Source of the DNA: Candidatus Nanopelagicales bacterium
Lineage (GTDB): Bacteria; Actinomycetota; Actinomycetes; S36-B12
Length of the DNA: 64,000 bases
Direction: 5' to 3'
NCBI GenBank assembly: GCA_017854795.1
Contig: JAFMHB010000004.1
Span: forward strand, 68,504-132,503
Each line of letters begins with the position of its first letter. Position 1 is the first letter of the stretch. Below the pieces are notes generated by a model. That model did not search any database, was not told where the DNA came from, and saw only the letters and a list, made by a program, of their open reading frames with translations. Positions 46,719 through 56,948 of the stretch are shown here, piece after piece. The position numbers and the translations under genes are program-made.

Positions 46719-48203
46719 GTGAGTTCGACATCGGTTGTCGAGATTGCTTCCCTTATCGGTGCTGGACTTTCAGGTAACCCCAGTGGGGTTGTTAATGGTG
46801 TTTCATTAGATTCGACGCGCATCGCAGAGAAGGAATTATTCGCTGCATTGCCCGGTCGATCTGTGCATGGCGCTCGCTTCGTCGGTGAGGCGATTCAGCG
46901 CGGGGCATCGGCAATTTTAACCGATCCCGCGGGAATCCAACTGATTTCGGAATTGGATATCCCGCGCACCATTGCCATACTCGAGGTCGAAGATCCAAGG
47001 GTCTGTCTCGGTGATGTATGCAAATTAGTCTACGGCGATCCAACATCGAACATAATAGTAATTGGAGTCACGGGAACGAACGGAAAAAGCACGACGACCA
47101 GCATGATTTACCAAGCTGCTCGTGCAATTGGGATGAGTGCGGGGTTGATTGGCACTCTTGCTACGTTGATCGACGGTGAAGAAGTCGTGAGCACCCGGAC
47201 AACCCCTGAAGCGCCTGATCTTTTTCGTACACTCGCACGCATGAGGACGGCGGGCGTAAAAATCATCACGATGGAAGTCTCTAGCATTGCTTTGTCTGAG
47301 CATCGAGTCAATGGATTGCAATTCGATTGTGTGGCATTTACTAACCTCTCACACGATCATCTGGATTACCACGGTTCAATGGATGAGTATTTCGCTGCAA
47401 AGGCTCAACTTTTTACACCAAAATTTGCTCGATTCGCGTTGATTTGTACAGACAGTTCTTGGGGAGTGGAACTGTGCAAGAAAGCAACAATCCCTTTCGA
47501 ATCCGTGGGGACGCTGGGATCACCGGACTGGAAAATCAGTCGAGGCAATAACACGCCTTCGAGTTCTTCTTGGACTATCAGTGGGCCACGTGAGGAAATC
47601 ACATTTGACTCGTTGGCATTACCAGGAAAAATAAATGTATTAAATGCGGCTATCGCACTCTCGGTTCTCGATCATGTGGGTATCCGTGGTAACAATGTGG
47701 TCCAAGCGATTTCTAAGGCCACCGTGCCCGGTAGGGGTGAGTTGGTCGGCAAACGCGGCGATGTTTCATTCTTCGTGGACTATGCCCACTCACCTGAGTC
47801 AATCGAGGAATTTTTAACAGGCCTAAAAAACCAATTCAGTGGGAGAGTCATTACTGTTTTGGGTGCTGGTGGGGATCGAGATACCAGCAAGCGTGCGGCG
47901 ATGGGTCGCGTGAGTGCCAGCCTGTCTGACATCGTTATCGTGACAGATGACAATCCGCGTTCAGAGGATCCAGGCGAAATTCGTAAACAGATCCTCGAGG
48001 GTGTTGCCGAATGCCCGGGATCGCATGTGGTCGAGATAGGCGACAGGCGTACAGCGATCACTCGCGCTTGGGAATTGGCCGATGGCCGCGATGTAGTGGC
48101 AATACTCGGTAAAGGCCACGAACGTGGTCAAGAGGTTATGGGCCGAACGATTGCATTTAGTGATGTTGACGTTGTGAGCGAACTGTTAGGAGAAAAGGGT
48201 TAA
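46719..48203 (+). CDS. murE: UDP-N-acetylmuramoyl-tripeptide synthetase
   Basis: VIGVTGTNGKSTTTSMI, TTPEAPDLFRTLA, DDNPRSEDP (DNPR motif of meso-DAP-type enzymes); GTG start. Confidence 0.93.
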   Translation: MSSTSVVEIASLIGAGLSGNPSGVVNGVSLDSTRIAEKELFAALPGRSVHGARFVGEAIQRGASAILTDPAGIQLISELDIPRTIAILEVEDPRVCLGDVCKLVYGDPTSNIIVIGVTGTNGKSTTTSMIYQAARAIGMSAGLIGTLATLIDGEEVVSTRTTPEAPDLFRTLARMRTAGVKIITMEVSSIALSEHRVNGLQFDCVAFTNLSHDHLDYHGSMDEYFAAKAQLFTPKFARFALICTDSSWGVELCKKATIPFESVGTLGSPDWKISRGNNTPSSSSWTISGPREEITFDSLALPGKINVLNAAIALSVLDHVGIRGNNVVQAISKATVPGRGELVGKRGDVSFFVDYAHSPESIEEFLTGLKNQFSGRVITVLGAGGDRDTSKRAAMGRVSASLSDIVIVTDDNPRSEDPGEIRKQILEGVAECPGSHVVEIGDRRTAITRAWELADGRDVVAILGKGHERGQEVMGRTIAFSDVDVVSELLGEKG

Positions 48204-48204
48204 C

Positions 48205-49671
48205 ATGATTGACTTCACAGCGCAACAACTTGAGGAAATCACGGGCGGCACTCTTACTGGCTTCGAACACGAACAGGTCCTCAATATTCCTGGATTTTAC
48301 GTAGACTCTCGAAACCCCATTGATAGCGGAATTTATGTGGCACTCATTGGGGAAAAGGTTGATGGACATGTTTTTTTGGCAGACGTTCAGGCGGCTGGAG
48401 CAACTTTGGCTATTGTCGCAATAGGCTCGACACAACCGGTCCCTGAAGATCTTCCTCTGCTTCGAGTATCAGATCCATTGATTGCCTTGGGTCAGATCGC
48501 TCACTGGGTCCGCCTCAATGTGCTCACCGCTCGAGTTATCGGTATAACGGGCTCGAGTGGAAAAACGTCGACCAAGGACTTGATTGCAGGCATTTTGGGA
48601 CAGTACGGTCAATGTGTTGCCCCGCCTGGTTCATTTAATACGGAAGTTGGTCTACCACTCACGATTCTCAGCGCTGGCGTCGAAACTCAATTTCTCGTTT
48701 TAGAAATGGGTATGCGCGGGATTGGACATATTTCTACTCTGGCGGAAATTGCTGTGCCTGATATCGGTGTTGTGCTCAACGTTGGTTCAGCACATATTGA
48801 ATTACTGGGCAGCATTGAAAATATTGCGAAAGCCAAAGGAGAATTAGTCCACTCGTTACCGAGCACCGGAGTGGCAATCCTTAATCAAGACGATCCATTT
48901 GTCGCTCGGATGAGCGAGGGACTCAAATGCTCGCACTTGACATTTGGAGAGACGCGAGGCAGTGACATTTATGCCAGCAATGTCAGTATGGAACCTGATG
49001 GAACAACGCGCTTCAATGCGACCTATCAGGGTGTTACACATGCGGTTCATGTCAAATTAATTGGTGAGCACTATGTCAGTAATGCCTTGGCGGCCCTGAG
49101 TGCAAGTGTGGCTGCGGGAGTGCCTTTTCACACTGCGTGCGATTTTCTCGGCAACGTAGATGTGATCAGTAATTGGCGCATGGAAGTCACCCAAGCCGCA
49201 AATGGTGTAACCGTAATCAATGACTCCTATAACGCTAACCCTGAGTCGATGCGGGCAGCTCTTAAGACCCTGGCTCAATTGGGTTCCCGGGAGCCTCGTC
49301 GCCGCACGTGGGCGATTTTAGGGGAGATGCGGGAGTTGGGTGATTACTCTCTTGACGCACACGACGCTATTGGCAGGTTAGCGGTCCGTCTAGATATCTC
49401 GCGTTTAGTTTGCGTGGGTACAGGGACGAAAGTAATGCACTTGGCGGCTTCAAATGAGGGGTCGTGGGGCAAAGAGTCGGCTTGGGTCTCTGACATCGAT
49501 GAAGTCATGGGGTTACTGGCCAAGGAGTTGGAGCCGGGTGACATTGTTTTGGTGAAAGCATCTCGATCAATCGGACTTGACCGAGTGGCTAGTGAGGTTA
49601 TCGAACTTTCGTTAAGTAGTGTTAGTGAGGACTTTGAGTCAGGAACTGATCGAGAGCAGGGAGCTCCATGA
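48205..49671 (+). CDS. murF: UDP-N-acetylmuramoyl-tripeptide--D-alanyl-D-alanine ligase
   Basis: VIGITGSSGKTSTKDLIAGIL, VINDSYNANPESMRAAL, AILGEMRELGDYS. Confidence 0.95.
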   Translation: MIDFTAQQLEEITGGTLTGFEHEQVLNIPGFYVDSRNPIDSGIYVALIGEKVDGHVFLADVQAAGATLAIVAIGSTQPVPEDLPLLRVSDPLIALGQIAHWVRLNVLTARVIGITGSSGKTSTKDLIAGILGQYGQCVAPPGSFNTEVGLPLTILSAGVETQFLVLEMGMRGIGHISTLAEIAVPDIGVVLNVGSAHIELLGSIENIAKAKGELVHSLPSTGVAILNQDDPFVARMSEGLKCSHLTFGETRGSDIYASNVSMEPDGTTRFNATYQGVTHAVHVKLIGEHYVSNALAALSASVAAGVPFHTACDFLGNVDVISNWRMEVTQAANGVTVINDSYNANPESMRAALKTLAQLGSREPRRRTWAILGEMRELGDYSLDAHDAIGRLAVRLDISRLVCVGTGTKVMHLAASNEGSWGKESAWVSDIDEVMGLLAKELEPGDIVLVKASRSIGLDRVASEVIELSLSSVSEDFESGTDREQGAP

Positions 49672-50735
49672 GGCTAGTCGTTATTGCGGGTGCGATAGCG
49701 ACTTTGATTTCCTTTCTTGGAACTCCTCTACTCATTAACCTATTGCGTAAACACGGTTACTCTCAGGCGATTCGGGCATCACAAGAGGGCCGGCTTTATC
49801 CCGCACACGAAGGTAAGCGCGGCACCCCTTCCATGGGTGGACTCGCCATTATCATCGCCGTTCTTGGGGGTTACTTTCTCACTCATTTAGTTACTTGGCG
49901 ACCCGTTTCAATTTCCGCGTTACTTGTCCTGTATTTGATGGTTGGTCTAGGTTTAGTTGGTTTAGCAGACGACTATTTGAAAATCTTCAAACAAAGAAGT
50001 ACCGGTCTCAGAGCCAGAACGAAACTGATTGGACAGGCGGTTGTAGCATTTTCGTTCGCTTACTTATCCGTTCAATTCCCCGATGCCACGGGGAACACAG
50101 CTGCTTCGATGGCTATTTCTTTCGTCCGAGACACGAGCATTGTCTTGCCATTGGGACTGTTCTTGCTTTGGGTGTGGTTCTTAGTGACAGCGACAACCAA
50201 TGGCGTCAATCTCACAGATGGTCTTGATGGTCTAGCCGTTGGCGCGGCAATCATGAGTTTCTTGGCTTATGTGCTGCTAGCAATTTGGCAATATGGGCAA
50301 AACTGCGCATTCGAAGTCACTGAGTTCTGTTACAACACTCAAAATCCACTTGACCTGGCAATGGTTGCGGCAGCTACGGCTGGCGCGAGTTTTGGTTTCT
50401 TGTGGTTCAACACTTCCCCTGCCCGAATCTTCATGGGAGACACGGGCTCGCTCGCTTTGGGTGGTGGAATTGCAGGCCTGGCAGTACTGACTCGCACGGA
50501 ACTCTTACTGCCCTTGATTGCGGGTCTTTTCCTCATCACAACTTTATCGGTGATTGGGCAAGTCGGCTCCTATAAATTAACGGGCAAGAGAATATTTCGA
50601 ATGGCTCCCTTGCATCACCATTTTGAAATGCTTGGGTGGCCCGAGATCCAAATCGTGGTTAGGTTTTGGATTATTCAGGGGCTTTGCATCGGTGCGGGAC
50701 TAACGATTTTTTATGCTGAATGGGTTCGAGCTTGA
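49668..50735 (+). CDS. mraY: Phospho-N-acetylmuramoyl-pentapeptide-transferase
   Basis: EGKRGTPSMGGLAI, LADDYLK, NGVNLTDGLDGLA, FMGDTGSLALGG, PLHHHFEMLGWPE. Confidence 0.97.
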   Translation: MRLVVIAGAIATLISFLGTPLLINLLRKHGYSQAIRASQEGRLYPAHEGKRGTPSMGGLAIIIAVLGGYFLTHLVTWRPVSISALLVLYLMVGLGLVGLADDYLKIFKQRSTGLRARTKLIGQAVVAFSFAYLSVQFPDATGNTAASMAISFVRDTSIVLPLGLFLLWVWFLVTATTNGVNLTDGLDGLAVGAAIMSFLAYVLLAIWQYGQNCAFEVTEFCYNTQNPLDLAMVAAATAGASFGFLWFNTSPARIFMGDTGSLALGGGIAGLAVLTRTELLLPLIAGLFLITTLSVIGQVGSYKLTGKRIFRMAPLHHHFEMLGWPEIQIVVRFWIIQGLCIGAGLTIFYAEWVRA

Positions 50736-52198
50736 TGCATAATCTTGAAGAGTTGACATCCCGTGACGCAAATTGGTCATCGCTGCACGTCGGTGTTTTG
50801 GGTCTAGGTATTGCTGGTTTTGCAGCAGCCGATGCCCTAATGCAACTGGGATCCAAGGTGAGCATCATCGATTCTTCATCAAATGACGAAGTGAGTGAAC
50901 GCGCAAATATTCTCGGTTCCCTTGGCGCATCGGTGTTCTTGAAGGCCAATGAACTTCCCGAGCAGAGTTTTGATTTAGTGGTGACGTCTCCTGGATTACC
51001 TCCCCAACACCATTTCCATCGGCAGGCGAAACTTAAGGGAATCCCCATCTGGGGGGAACTCGAATTAGCGTGGAGAATTCGCCCGAAAAGTGGTGGTGCT
51101 CAATGGCTGTGCGTGACCGGCACTAACGGGAAGACGACGACAACACTCATGCTGGACTCCATTTTGCGGGCTGCAGGGCTTCGCACAGAGGCGGCGGGAA
51201 ATATTGGACATTCACTTGTCGGTGTTGTGCTGCATGACGAGCTTGACGTGATTGCAGTTGAAGTAGGCGCCCCCCAACTGCCGTTTGTTCACACTATGAG
51301 TCCATGGGCATCTGTATGTCTCAACATTGCATCAGATCACATTGATCACTTTGGAAATTTCAATGAATATACAAATGCAAAAGCTCTTATATATGAGCGA
51401 ACTCAATTTGCAGCCGTGTACAACGGCCATGACAACGCAACGTTGTCCATGGTCGAATCAGCCGATGTCATGGAAGGCTGTCGTGCGGTCGGTTTCACGC
51501 GTGGCACTCCGGGGCTGAGTGAATTGGGTGTGGTTGACGGGGCGCTCGTGGATCGTGCCTTTATTCCCAATCGCAGGGATTATGCCCAGGAATTGGCACT
51601 TGTCAGTGACATTCATCCTGCGGCAGATCACAACACGGAGAATGCCCTTGCAGCTTCGGCACTAGCTCGTGCGTTTGGTGCAGTGACTGTTACCGAGGAA
51701 AATCGTGTGTCACCGACAGCGGTGCGTGATGGGCTTCGTAGTTTTAACCCCGCCCCACATCGAAACGCATTGGTCGCCAGTGAGGGGGGTGTCACATACA
51801 TCGATGACTCTAAGGCTACGAATGCGCATGCGGCACATAGATCCCTTTCCTCGTACCCTTCGGTGATTTGGGTAGCCGGGGGATTGGCGAAGGGGCAGGA
51901 TTTTGATGAACTCGTAATGGCTCATGCTGGCCGGTTTAAATTGGTAATTTTGCTGGGAACCGATGCTCCGATAATTGCTGATGCCCTCACTCGACACGCA
52001 CCAAATGTCCCAGTAATCACACTGGTCACTCGAGAGACTAGTGCCATGAACGAGGCTGTCCAGATCGCACATGAACGGGCGGTCAGAGGTGACACCGTTT
52101 TACTAGCACCGGGTTGCGCCTCATGGGACATGTTTAAGAACTATTCACACCGCGGTGAAATTTTTGCCAACGCCGTGGCGAATGAATTGGGCCATTGA
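50735..52198 (+). CDS. murD: UDP-N-acetylmuramoylalanine--D-glutamate ligase
   Basis: VTGTNGKTTTTLMLDSIL, SFNPAPHRNALV, YIDDSKATNAHAAHRSL. Confidence 0.95.
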   Translation: MHNLEELTSRDANWSSLHVGVLGLGIAGFAAADALMQLGSKVSIIDSSSNDEVSERANILGSLGASVFLKANELPEQSFDLVVTSPGLPPQHHFHRQAKLKGIPIWGELELAWRIRPKSGGAQWLCVTGTNGKTTTTLMLDSILRAAGLRTEAAGNIGHSLVGVVLHDELDVIAVEVGAPQLPFVHTMSPWASVCLNIASDHIDHFGNFNEYTNAKALIYERTQFAAVYNGHDNATLSMVESADVMEGCRAVGFTRGTPGLSELGVVDGALVDRAFIPNRRDYAQELALVSDIHPAADHNTENALAASALARAFGAVTVTEENRVSPTAVRDGLRSFNPAPHRNALVASEGGVTYIDDSKATNAHAAHRSLSSYPSVIWVAGGLAKGQDFDELVMAHAGRFKLVILLGTDAPIIADALTRHAPNVPVITLVTRETSAMNEAVQIAHERAVRGDTVLLAPGCASWDMFKNYSHRGEIFANAVANELGH

Positions 52199-53424
52199 TG
52201 TCTCTCCCCACGCGGCCTATTTCTGCAGGATTTTCCAAGGTGAACGAAGCCTATAAAAAATCTCGTTTCGTCTTATTGGCGGAGCATCCTTTAAGTACTT
52301 ATTACTTGATTATGGGCTCCACACTGCTATTGCTAGGGCTCGGCTTGATCATGGTACTTTCTGCTTCATCGGTAGAAAGCGTCCGCATTTTTGGATCTGC
52401 CTATACGTTGGCCCAGCGACAGGCGCTTTTCGCTGTTGCTGGAGTCATCGCTTTAATTTTCGCCGCTCGTTCGTCAATTCAATTTTGGCGCAAGAGCGCT
52501 TGGGTATTTCTCACGATCGCGTTTGTACTCCTCATTTTGGTTCTCATCATTGGTGTTGAAGTTGCTGGTCAACGAAACTGGATTGAAATATTCGGTCCGT
52601 TTAGACTGCAACCCAGTGAGTTTGCCAAGTTAGCGCTTGTTATTTGGGGCGCAGAGGTCTTGACCCGCAAAGATCGTCACATTCCGACTTGGCGGAATAT
52701 CTTGGTACCAATTCTTCCCGTCGCTGGAATCATGATGATTCTAGTTTTGTTACAGGGTGATTTTGGAAACACTTTAATGCTTGCGGCAATTTTGTGCGGA
52801 ATTCTTTTTGCGGCGGGGATTCCTGTTCGTCTTTTTGCACTCTTTGGTGGCTTTGGCCTTTTTGCCGTATGGCTGCTGACTCTTGCCGCGCCTTATCGCA
52901 TGGAACGCATTACCAACTGGCTCAATCCGGATGCGGATCGCCTCGGGTTTGGTTGGCAGGTCGCACAAGGCCAATACGCCCTGGGAACAGGTGGTATATG
53001 GGGCGTTGGGCTAGGCGGTAGTCGTGAGAAATGGGGCTCACTTCCTGAGGCGCATACTGACTTTATTTTTCCTGTTATTGGGGAAGAGTTGGGCTTAATT
53101 GGAACATCCGCAGTACTGCTACTCTTCGGCATTTTGGCCTTCTCAATTTTTAGGCTGAGCAGGAATTCGCAGGAACCATTTGTGCGCCTAGCGGCAGCCG
53201 GCGTAGGGTCATGGATCGTGGTCCAAGCAGTAATCAACATCGGTGCCGTTCTCGGACTGCTACCCGTAACAGGAGTGCCTCTCCCACTTGTTTCCTATGG
53301 CGGTTCCTCACTCATCCCCACTTTGATCGCAATAGGAATGTTGCTGGCCTGCGCTCGGAATGAACCTCGAGCTCGTCACATTATTCGGCGTAGGCAAACA
53401 GCTTCCGCCATGCGTCGACGCTAG
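52198..53424 (+). CDS. ftsW: Lipid II polymerase / SEDS protein FtsW
   Basis: LQPSEFAKLALVIW, EAHTDFIFPVIGEELGL, LLPVTGVPLPLVSYGGSSL. Confidence 0.95.
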   Translation: MSLPTRPISAGFSKVNEAYKKSRFVLLAEHPLSTYYLIMGSTLLLLGLGLIMVLSASSVESVRIFGSAYTLAQRQALFAVAGVIALIFAARSSIQFWRKSAWVFLTIAFVLLILVLIIGVEVAGQRNWIEIFGPFRLQPSEFAKLALVIWGAEVLTRKDRHIPTWRNILVPILPVAGIMMILVLLQGDFGNTLMLAAILCGILFAAGIPVRLFALFGGFGLFAVWLLTLAAPYRMERITNWLNPDADRLGFGWQVAQGQYALGTGGIWGVGLGGSREKWGSLPEAHTDFIFPVIGEELGLIGTSAVLLLFGILAFSIFRLSRNSQEPFVRLAAAGVGSWIVVQAVINIGAVLGLLPVTGVPLPLVSYGGSSLIPTLIAIGMLLACARNEPRARHIIRRRQTASAMRRR

Positions 53425-53451
53425 CCTCGAGAGTTCACAAGGAAAAACGCA

Positions 53452-54528
53452 ATGAAATTCGTCCTTGCCGCCGGTGGAAGTGCCGGTCACGTATATCCGG
53501 CCATTAATACTGCCCGAGCCATTCTCGAGCTCGATCCCACATCCGAAGTCACCATCATGGGAACGGATCGAGGTCTGGACACGACATTGGTGCCGCCAAC
53601 CGGGCTTGCGCTTGAATTACTACCGTCAGCGCCTTTTCCCAGAAAAATAAACGGGCAGGCTGTCGCTTTCGTTCCAAAATTTCTCACATCCATCAGATTG
53701 GCTCGCAAGTTTATGAAGGAAAATAAGACGGATGTCGTTATTGGATTCGGTGGATATGCGAGTGCCCCTGCATATTTGGCGGCAAAGAGTTTGGGCATCT
53801 GCGTAATTGTTCACGAAGCGAATTCAACTGCTGGGTTAGCAAATAAACTTGGGTCGAGACTCACATCGAATGTAGCAACCATGTTTGATGGCGTTATTCC
53901 CAATGCTCGTGTTATTGGAATGCCACTGAGTGAAGATATTGTTCAACTCGACCGACATCGCGAGCGAGTTGTGGCTCGTCAATTTTTCAGACTTCCGGAA
54001 ACTGGCCCCGTCCTTCTTATATTTGGTGGCTCCCAGGGCGCACAATCAATTAATTCCGTATGTACGGCGGTATTACCTGAGTTACTGGCGGCTGGCGTGA
54101 GCGTTCTTCACTCGGTTGGTGGTGCAAACTTTGAACCAGGAAGTGAGGTCATCGACCCCTCAGGTGCCTGCTACATCCCCGTTCCATTCATAAATCGCAT
54201 GGACTTGGCCTACAGCGCGGCTGATTTAGTTATTGCCCGCGCTGGAGCCATGACAGTTGCTGAGATTTCAACCGTTGGTATTCCTGCAATTTTTGTCCCG
54301 CTACCTATTGGAAACGGTGAACAAAAGCGAAATGCGAGAAAGTTAATTGATAGTGGGGCAGCTCGTGTGTATGAAAATTCAGGATTCACTCCAGAAGTGA
54401 TCGTGGGTGAAATATTGCCTCTCATCCGTGATGTGCGCGAACTTGCAAACATGGAGGCTGCAATGAATATTGGGAACTCACCAAATGCTGCTAAGGAATT
54501 GGCGCGTTGGGGGTTATCGTGTTCATAA
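53452..54528 (+). CDS. murG: UDP-N-acetylglucosamine--N-acetylmuramyl-(pentapeptide) pyrophosphoryl-undecaprenol GlcNAc transferase
   Basis: AAGGSAGHVYPAI, VIVHEANSTAGLANKL, LLIFGGSQGAQSIN, VIARAGAMTVAEI. Confidence 0.95.
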   Translation: MKFVLAAGGSAGHVYPAINTARAILELDPTSEVTIMGTDRGLDTTLVPPTGLALELLPSAPFPRKINGQAVAFVPKFLTSIRLARKFMKENKTDVVIGFGGYASAPAYLAAKSLGICVIVHEANSTAGLANKLGSRLTSNVATMFDGVIPNARVIGMPLSEDIVQLDRHRERVVARQFFRLPETGPVLLIFGGSQGAQSINSVCTAVLPELLAAGVSVLHSVGGANFEPGSEVIDPSGACYIPVPFINRMDLAYSAADLVIARAGAMTVAEISTVGIPAIFVPLPIGNGEQKRNARKLIDSGAARVYENSGFTPEVIVGEILPLIRDVRELANMEAAMNIGNSPNAAKELARWGLSCS

Positions 54529-54562
54529 AGGTGGCTTTCACGTTGAAAAGGAGATATTGAGC

Positions 54563-55972
54563 GTGGCTTTGCGGGATTTGGGTCGTGTGCACGTGGTGGG
54601 AATTGGTGGTGCCGGGATGTCCGGGATCGCAAAAATTTTGGCCTCACGTGGCGTGTACGTCAGCGGATGCGACGCAAAAGATTCACGAAGACTTTCGGCC
54701 CTCGGTGCGGTCGGAATTGACACCATGATCGGTCATGATCCAGCCCATGTCGATGAAATAGACACAATAATTCTTTCAACCGCTATCCCAGCAAAAAATT
54801 CTGAACGTGTTGAGGCGACCCGTATAGGCAAACGAGTGATGAACCGCGCGGAGGCCTTGAGCGCAATCATGAGCGGATTTACGGGCGTCGCCGTCACGGG
54901 TACTCATGGGAAAACGACTACAACGTCGATGGTTACGGTTGCACTCCAACATGCGGGAGCGGATCCATCCTTTGCCATCGGCAGTGAACTCAATGAAAGT
55001 GGAGCAAATGCACATCTAGGCACAGGTAGCCTTTTTATTGCCGAAGCCGACGAAAGCGATGGAGCCTTTCTGCAACTGAACCCGAGTGTTGCCATAGTGA
55101 CCAATATTGAGGCGGACCATCTTGATTACTGGGGGACTTTCGAGGCCATTGAGCAAGCATTTCTTGACTTCGCTTTGGGCATTAAAAAACGTCAAGGTTT
55201 TCTCGTCGTATGCATGGATGACCCAGGAGCTGCTCGACTCATTGAGTCGGCGAGATACGCGGATATTGACATTCGCAGTTACGGGGAAAGCCCTGACGCA
55301 GACTTCCACATGGTTGACGTCCAGCCCTCTTCACAGGGGTGGAGTTTTGACACAGCACATCAGGGTGTTCGTTTAGGGCGCGTGCACCTCCAAGTATTCG
55401 GTCATCACAATGCTTTGAACGCACAAGCAGCCCTAGTAACCATGATCGGTATGGGCTACACGGCTCAACAGGGGATCGAGGGTTTGAGTAAATTCAGTGG
55501 CACTCGCCGCCGCTTCGATTTCAAAGGAGAAGCTGGTGGAATCCGCGTATACGACGATTACGCTCACCACCCGACGGAGATCACCGCAACTCTTCGAGCG
55601 GCACGCGAACTGGTGGGTCAAGGTAGGCTCATTGTGGCATTTCAAGCGCACCACTATTACCGGACAGCTTTGTTTTCTCAAGAATTTGGCGCAGCACTGG
55701 GTTTAGCTGACAAAGTTGTTGTACTCGAAGTATTCGCACCCGGTGAAGAACCTATCCCTGGTGCAAGTGGACAAACAATGGCTGCCAATGTCCCACTTCC
55801 TCCAGATTGTGTAATTTTTGAACCGTCCTGGTCTGCAGTTGCCCATAATTTGATTCAGGGCGCACAAAAAGGTGACATCATTATGACTCTTGGCGCCGGT
55901 GACATTGGCTTGATCGCCATAGAAGTTATCGAAAGACTGCAAGAACGTGAACCGGTGCGCCCTTATGAGTGA
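54563..55972 (+). CDS. murC: UDP-N-acetylmuramate--L-alanine ligase
   Basis: VHVVGIGGAGMSGIAKIL, VTGTHGKTTTTSMV, EADESDGAFL, VYDDYAHHPTEI; GTG start after AAAGGAGA. Confidence 0.95.
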   Translation: MALRDLGRVHVVGIGGAGMSGIAKILASRGVYVSGCDAKDSRRLSALGAVGIDTMIGHDPAHVDEIDTIILSTAIPAKNSERVEATRIGKRVMNRAEALSAIMSGFTGVAVTGTHGKTTTTSMVTVALQHAGADPSFAIGSELNESGANAHLGTGSLFIAEADESDGAFLQLNPSVAIVTNIEADHLDYWGTFEAIEQAFLDFALGIKKRQGFLVVCMDDPGAARLIESARYADIDIRSYGESPDADFHMVDVQPSSQGWSFDTAHQGVRLGRVHLQVFGHHNALNAQAALVTMIGMGYTAQQGIEGLSKFSGTRRRFDFKGEAGGIRVYDDYAHHPTEITATLRAARELVGQGRLIVAFQAHHYYRTALFSQEFGAALGLADKVVVLEVFAPGEEPIPGASGQTMAANVPLPPDCVIFEPSWSAVAHNLIQGAQKGDIIMTLGAGDIGLIAIEVIERLQEREPVRPYE

Positions 55973-55978
55973 TCGTGT

Positions 55979-56737
55979 ATGAATGATCTTGTTAACGGCG
56001 TTAGCCAGGTAGAAGCAGAAGCAGGGGATTTTACGGCTTATCGAGCGAATAAGCGAAGTAAAAGAATCTGGATGTTCGTGCTTCCTTCACTTGCAATTCT
56101 CGCGGGTGGCCTTATTTGGTTGGTGTGGTTTTCTTCGGTATTCGCGGTCAAAGACGTTCAGGTGGTTGATTCAGCTGGAGGCATCCTTTCGCCGGATCAA
56201 ATTACACAAGTTCAAGATGCCGCAAACATTCCATTTAATCAACCGATTGCCCGACTCGACACGGACTCGGCGGCTCAAACAGTTGCCAATCTTCCTTGGG
56301 TTTCATCCGTTGAAGTGCGCCGAGGCTGGCCCAATGAGGTTGTTGTAGCACTGGACATGCGGATTCCGCTTGCACGCGTCAAAGGCCCTGGACCGAGTCA
56401 AGGGGTTGATGCACAGGGGATCGTTTTTGATTCGCTTAATTTGGATGGACTGCCACTGATTGAAGCTACCGGAGCACCCCTTGTTTCAGCCGTTGAGGTT
56501 GTGGCCAACCTACCCTCGAACCTGGCCCGTAAGGTTGTCAGGATCAGGGCAGAATCCATTGACAGTATTGAACTGGATCTGAAATCAGGGTCGACCGTTC
56601 GGTGGGGCAGCTCGGACGAACCCGAGTTTAAAGCGGCCGTTCTTGATGCGCTGCTATCGCGCAGGGCCCAGATTTATGACGTCAGCGCGCCAGAATTACC
56701 CACCACGACGGATGAAAAAGGTCCCAAGAAAGCTTAA
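55979..56737 (+). CDS. ftsQ: Cell division protein FtsQ (POTRA domain)
   Basis: TM segment followed by FAVKDVQVVDS...TVANLPWVSSVEVRRGWPNEVVVALDMRIPLAR; located between murC and ftsZ. Confidence 0.92.
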   Translation: MNDLVNGVSQVEAEAGDFTAYRANKRSKRIWMFVLPSLAILAGGLIWLVWFSSVFAVKDVQVVDSAGGILSPDQITQVQDAANIPFNQPIARLDTDSAAQTVANLPWVSSVEVRRGWPNEVVVALDMRIPLARVKGPGPSQGVDAQGIVFDSLNLDGLPLIEATGAPLVSAVEVVANLPSNLARKVVRIRAESIDSIELDLKSGSTVRWGSSDEPEFKAAVLDALLSRRAQIYDVSAPELPTTTDEKGPKKA

Positions 56738-56820
56738 ATATCGGTCCTTATCTGAGTCCATAAGGAAATTAATTTAAATATTTCTTGAAAATAAGGGATT
56801 CTGACTTGCGCATTGGTAGC

Positions 56821-56920
56821 CGGACCGTCTATGGTCCGCGCGGCCACAAGCGAACCAATTGCTTAGCCTCTGGTAGAGGTTGAGGGTTTGTGGCTAAAGA
56901 GTTCGATGGACCCCCTTTCA
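56821..56920 (+). promoter_or_regulatory. Structured ftsZ 5' leader with several inverted repeats
   Basis: CGGACC-GTCTAT-GGTCCG (56821-56838); GCCACAA/TTGTGGC (56843-56849/56888-56894) enclosing CCTCT-GGT-AGAGG (56867-56879); then TCGATG...CATCGA. Confidence 0.5.
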
Positions 56921-56948
56921 TCGACACGAACGGAAAAGGAGAGCGGCC

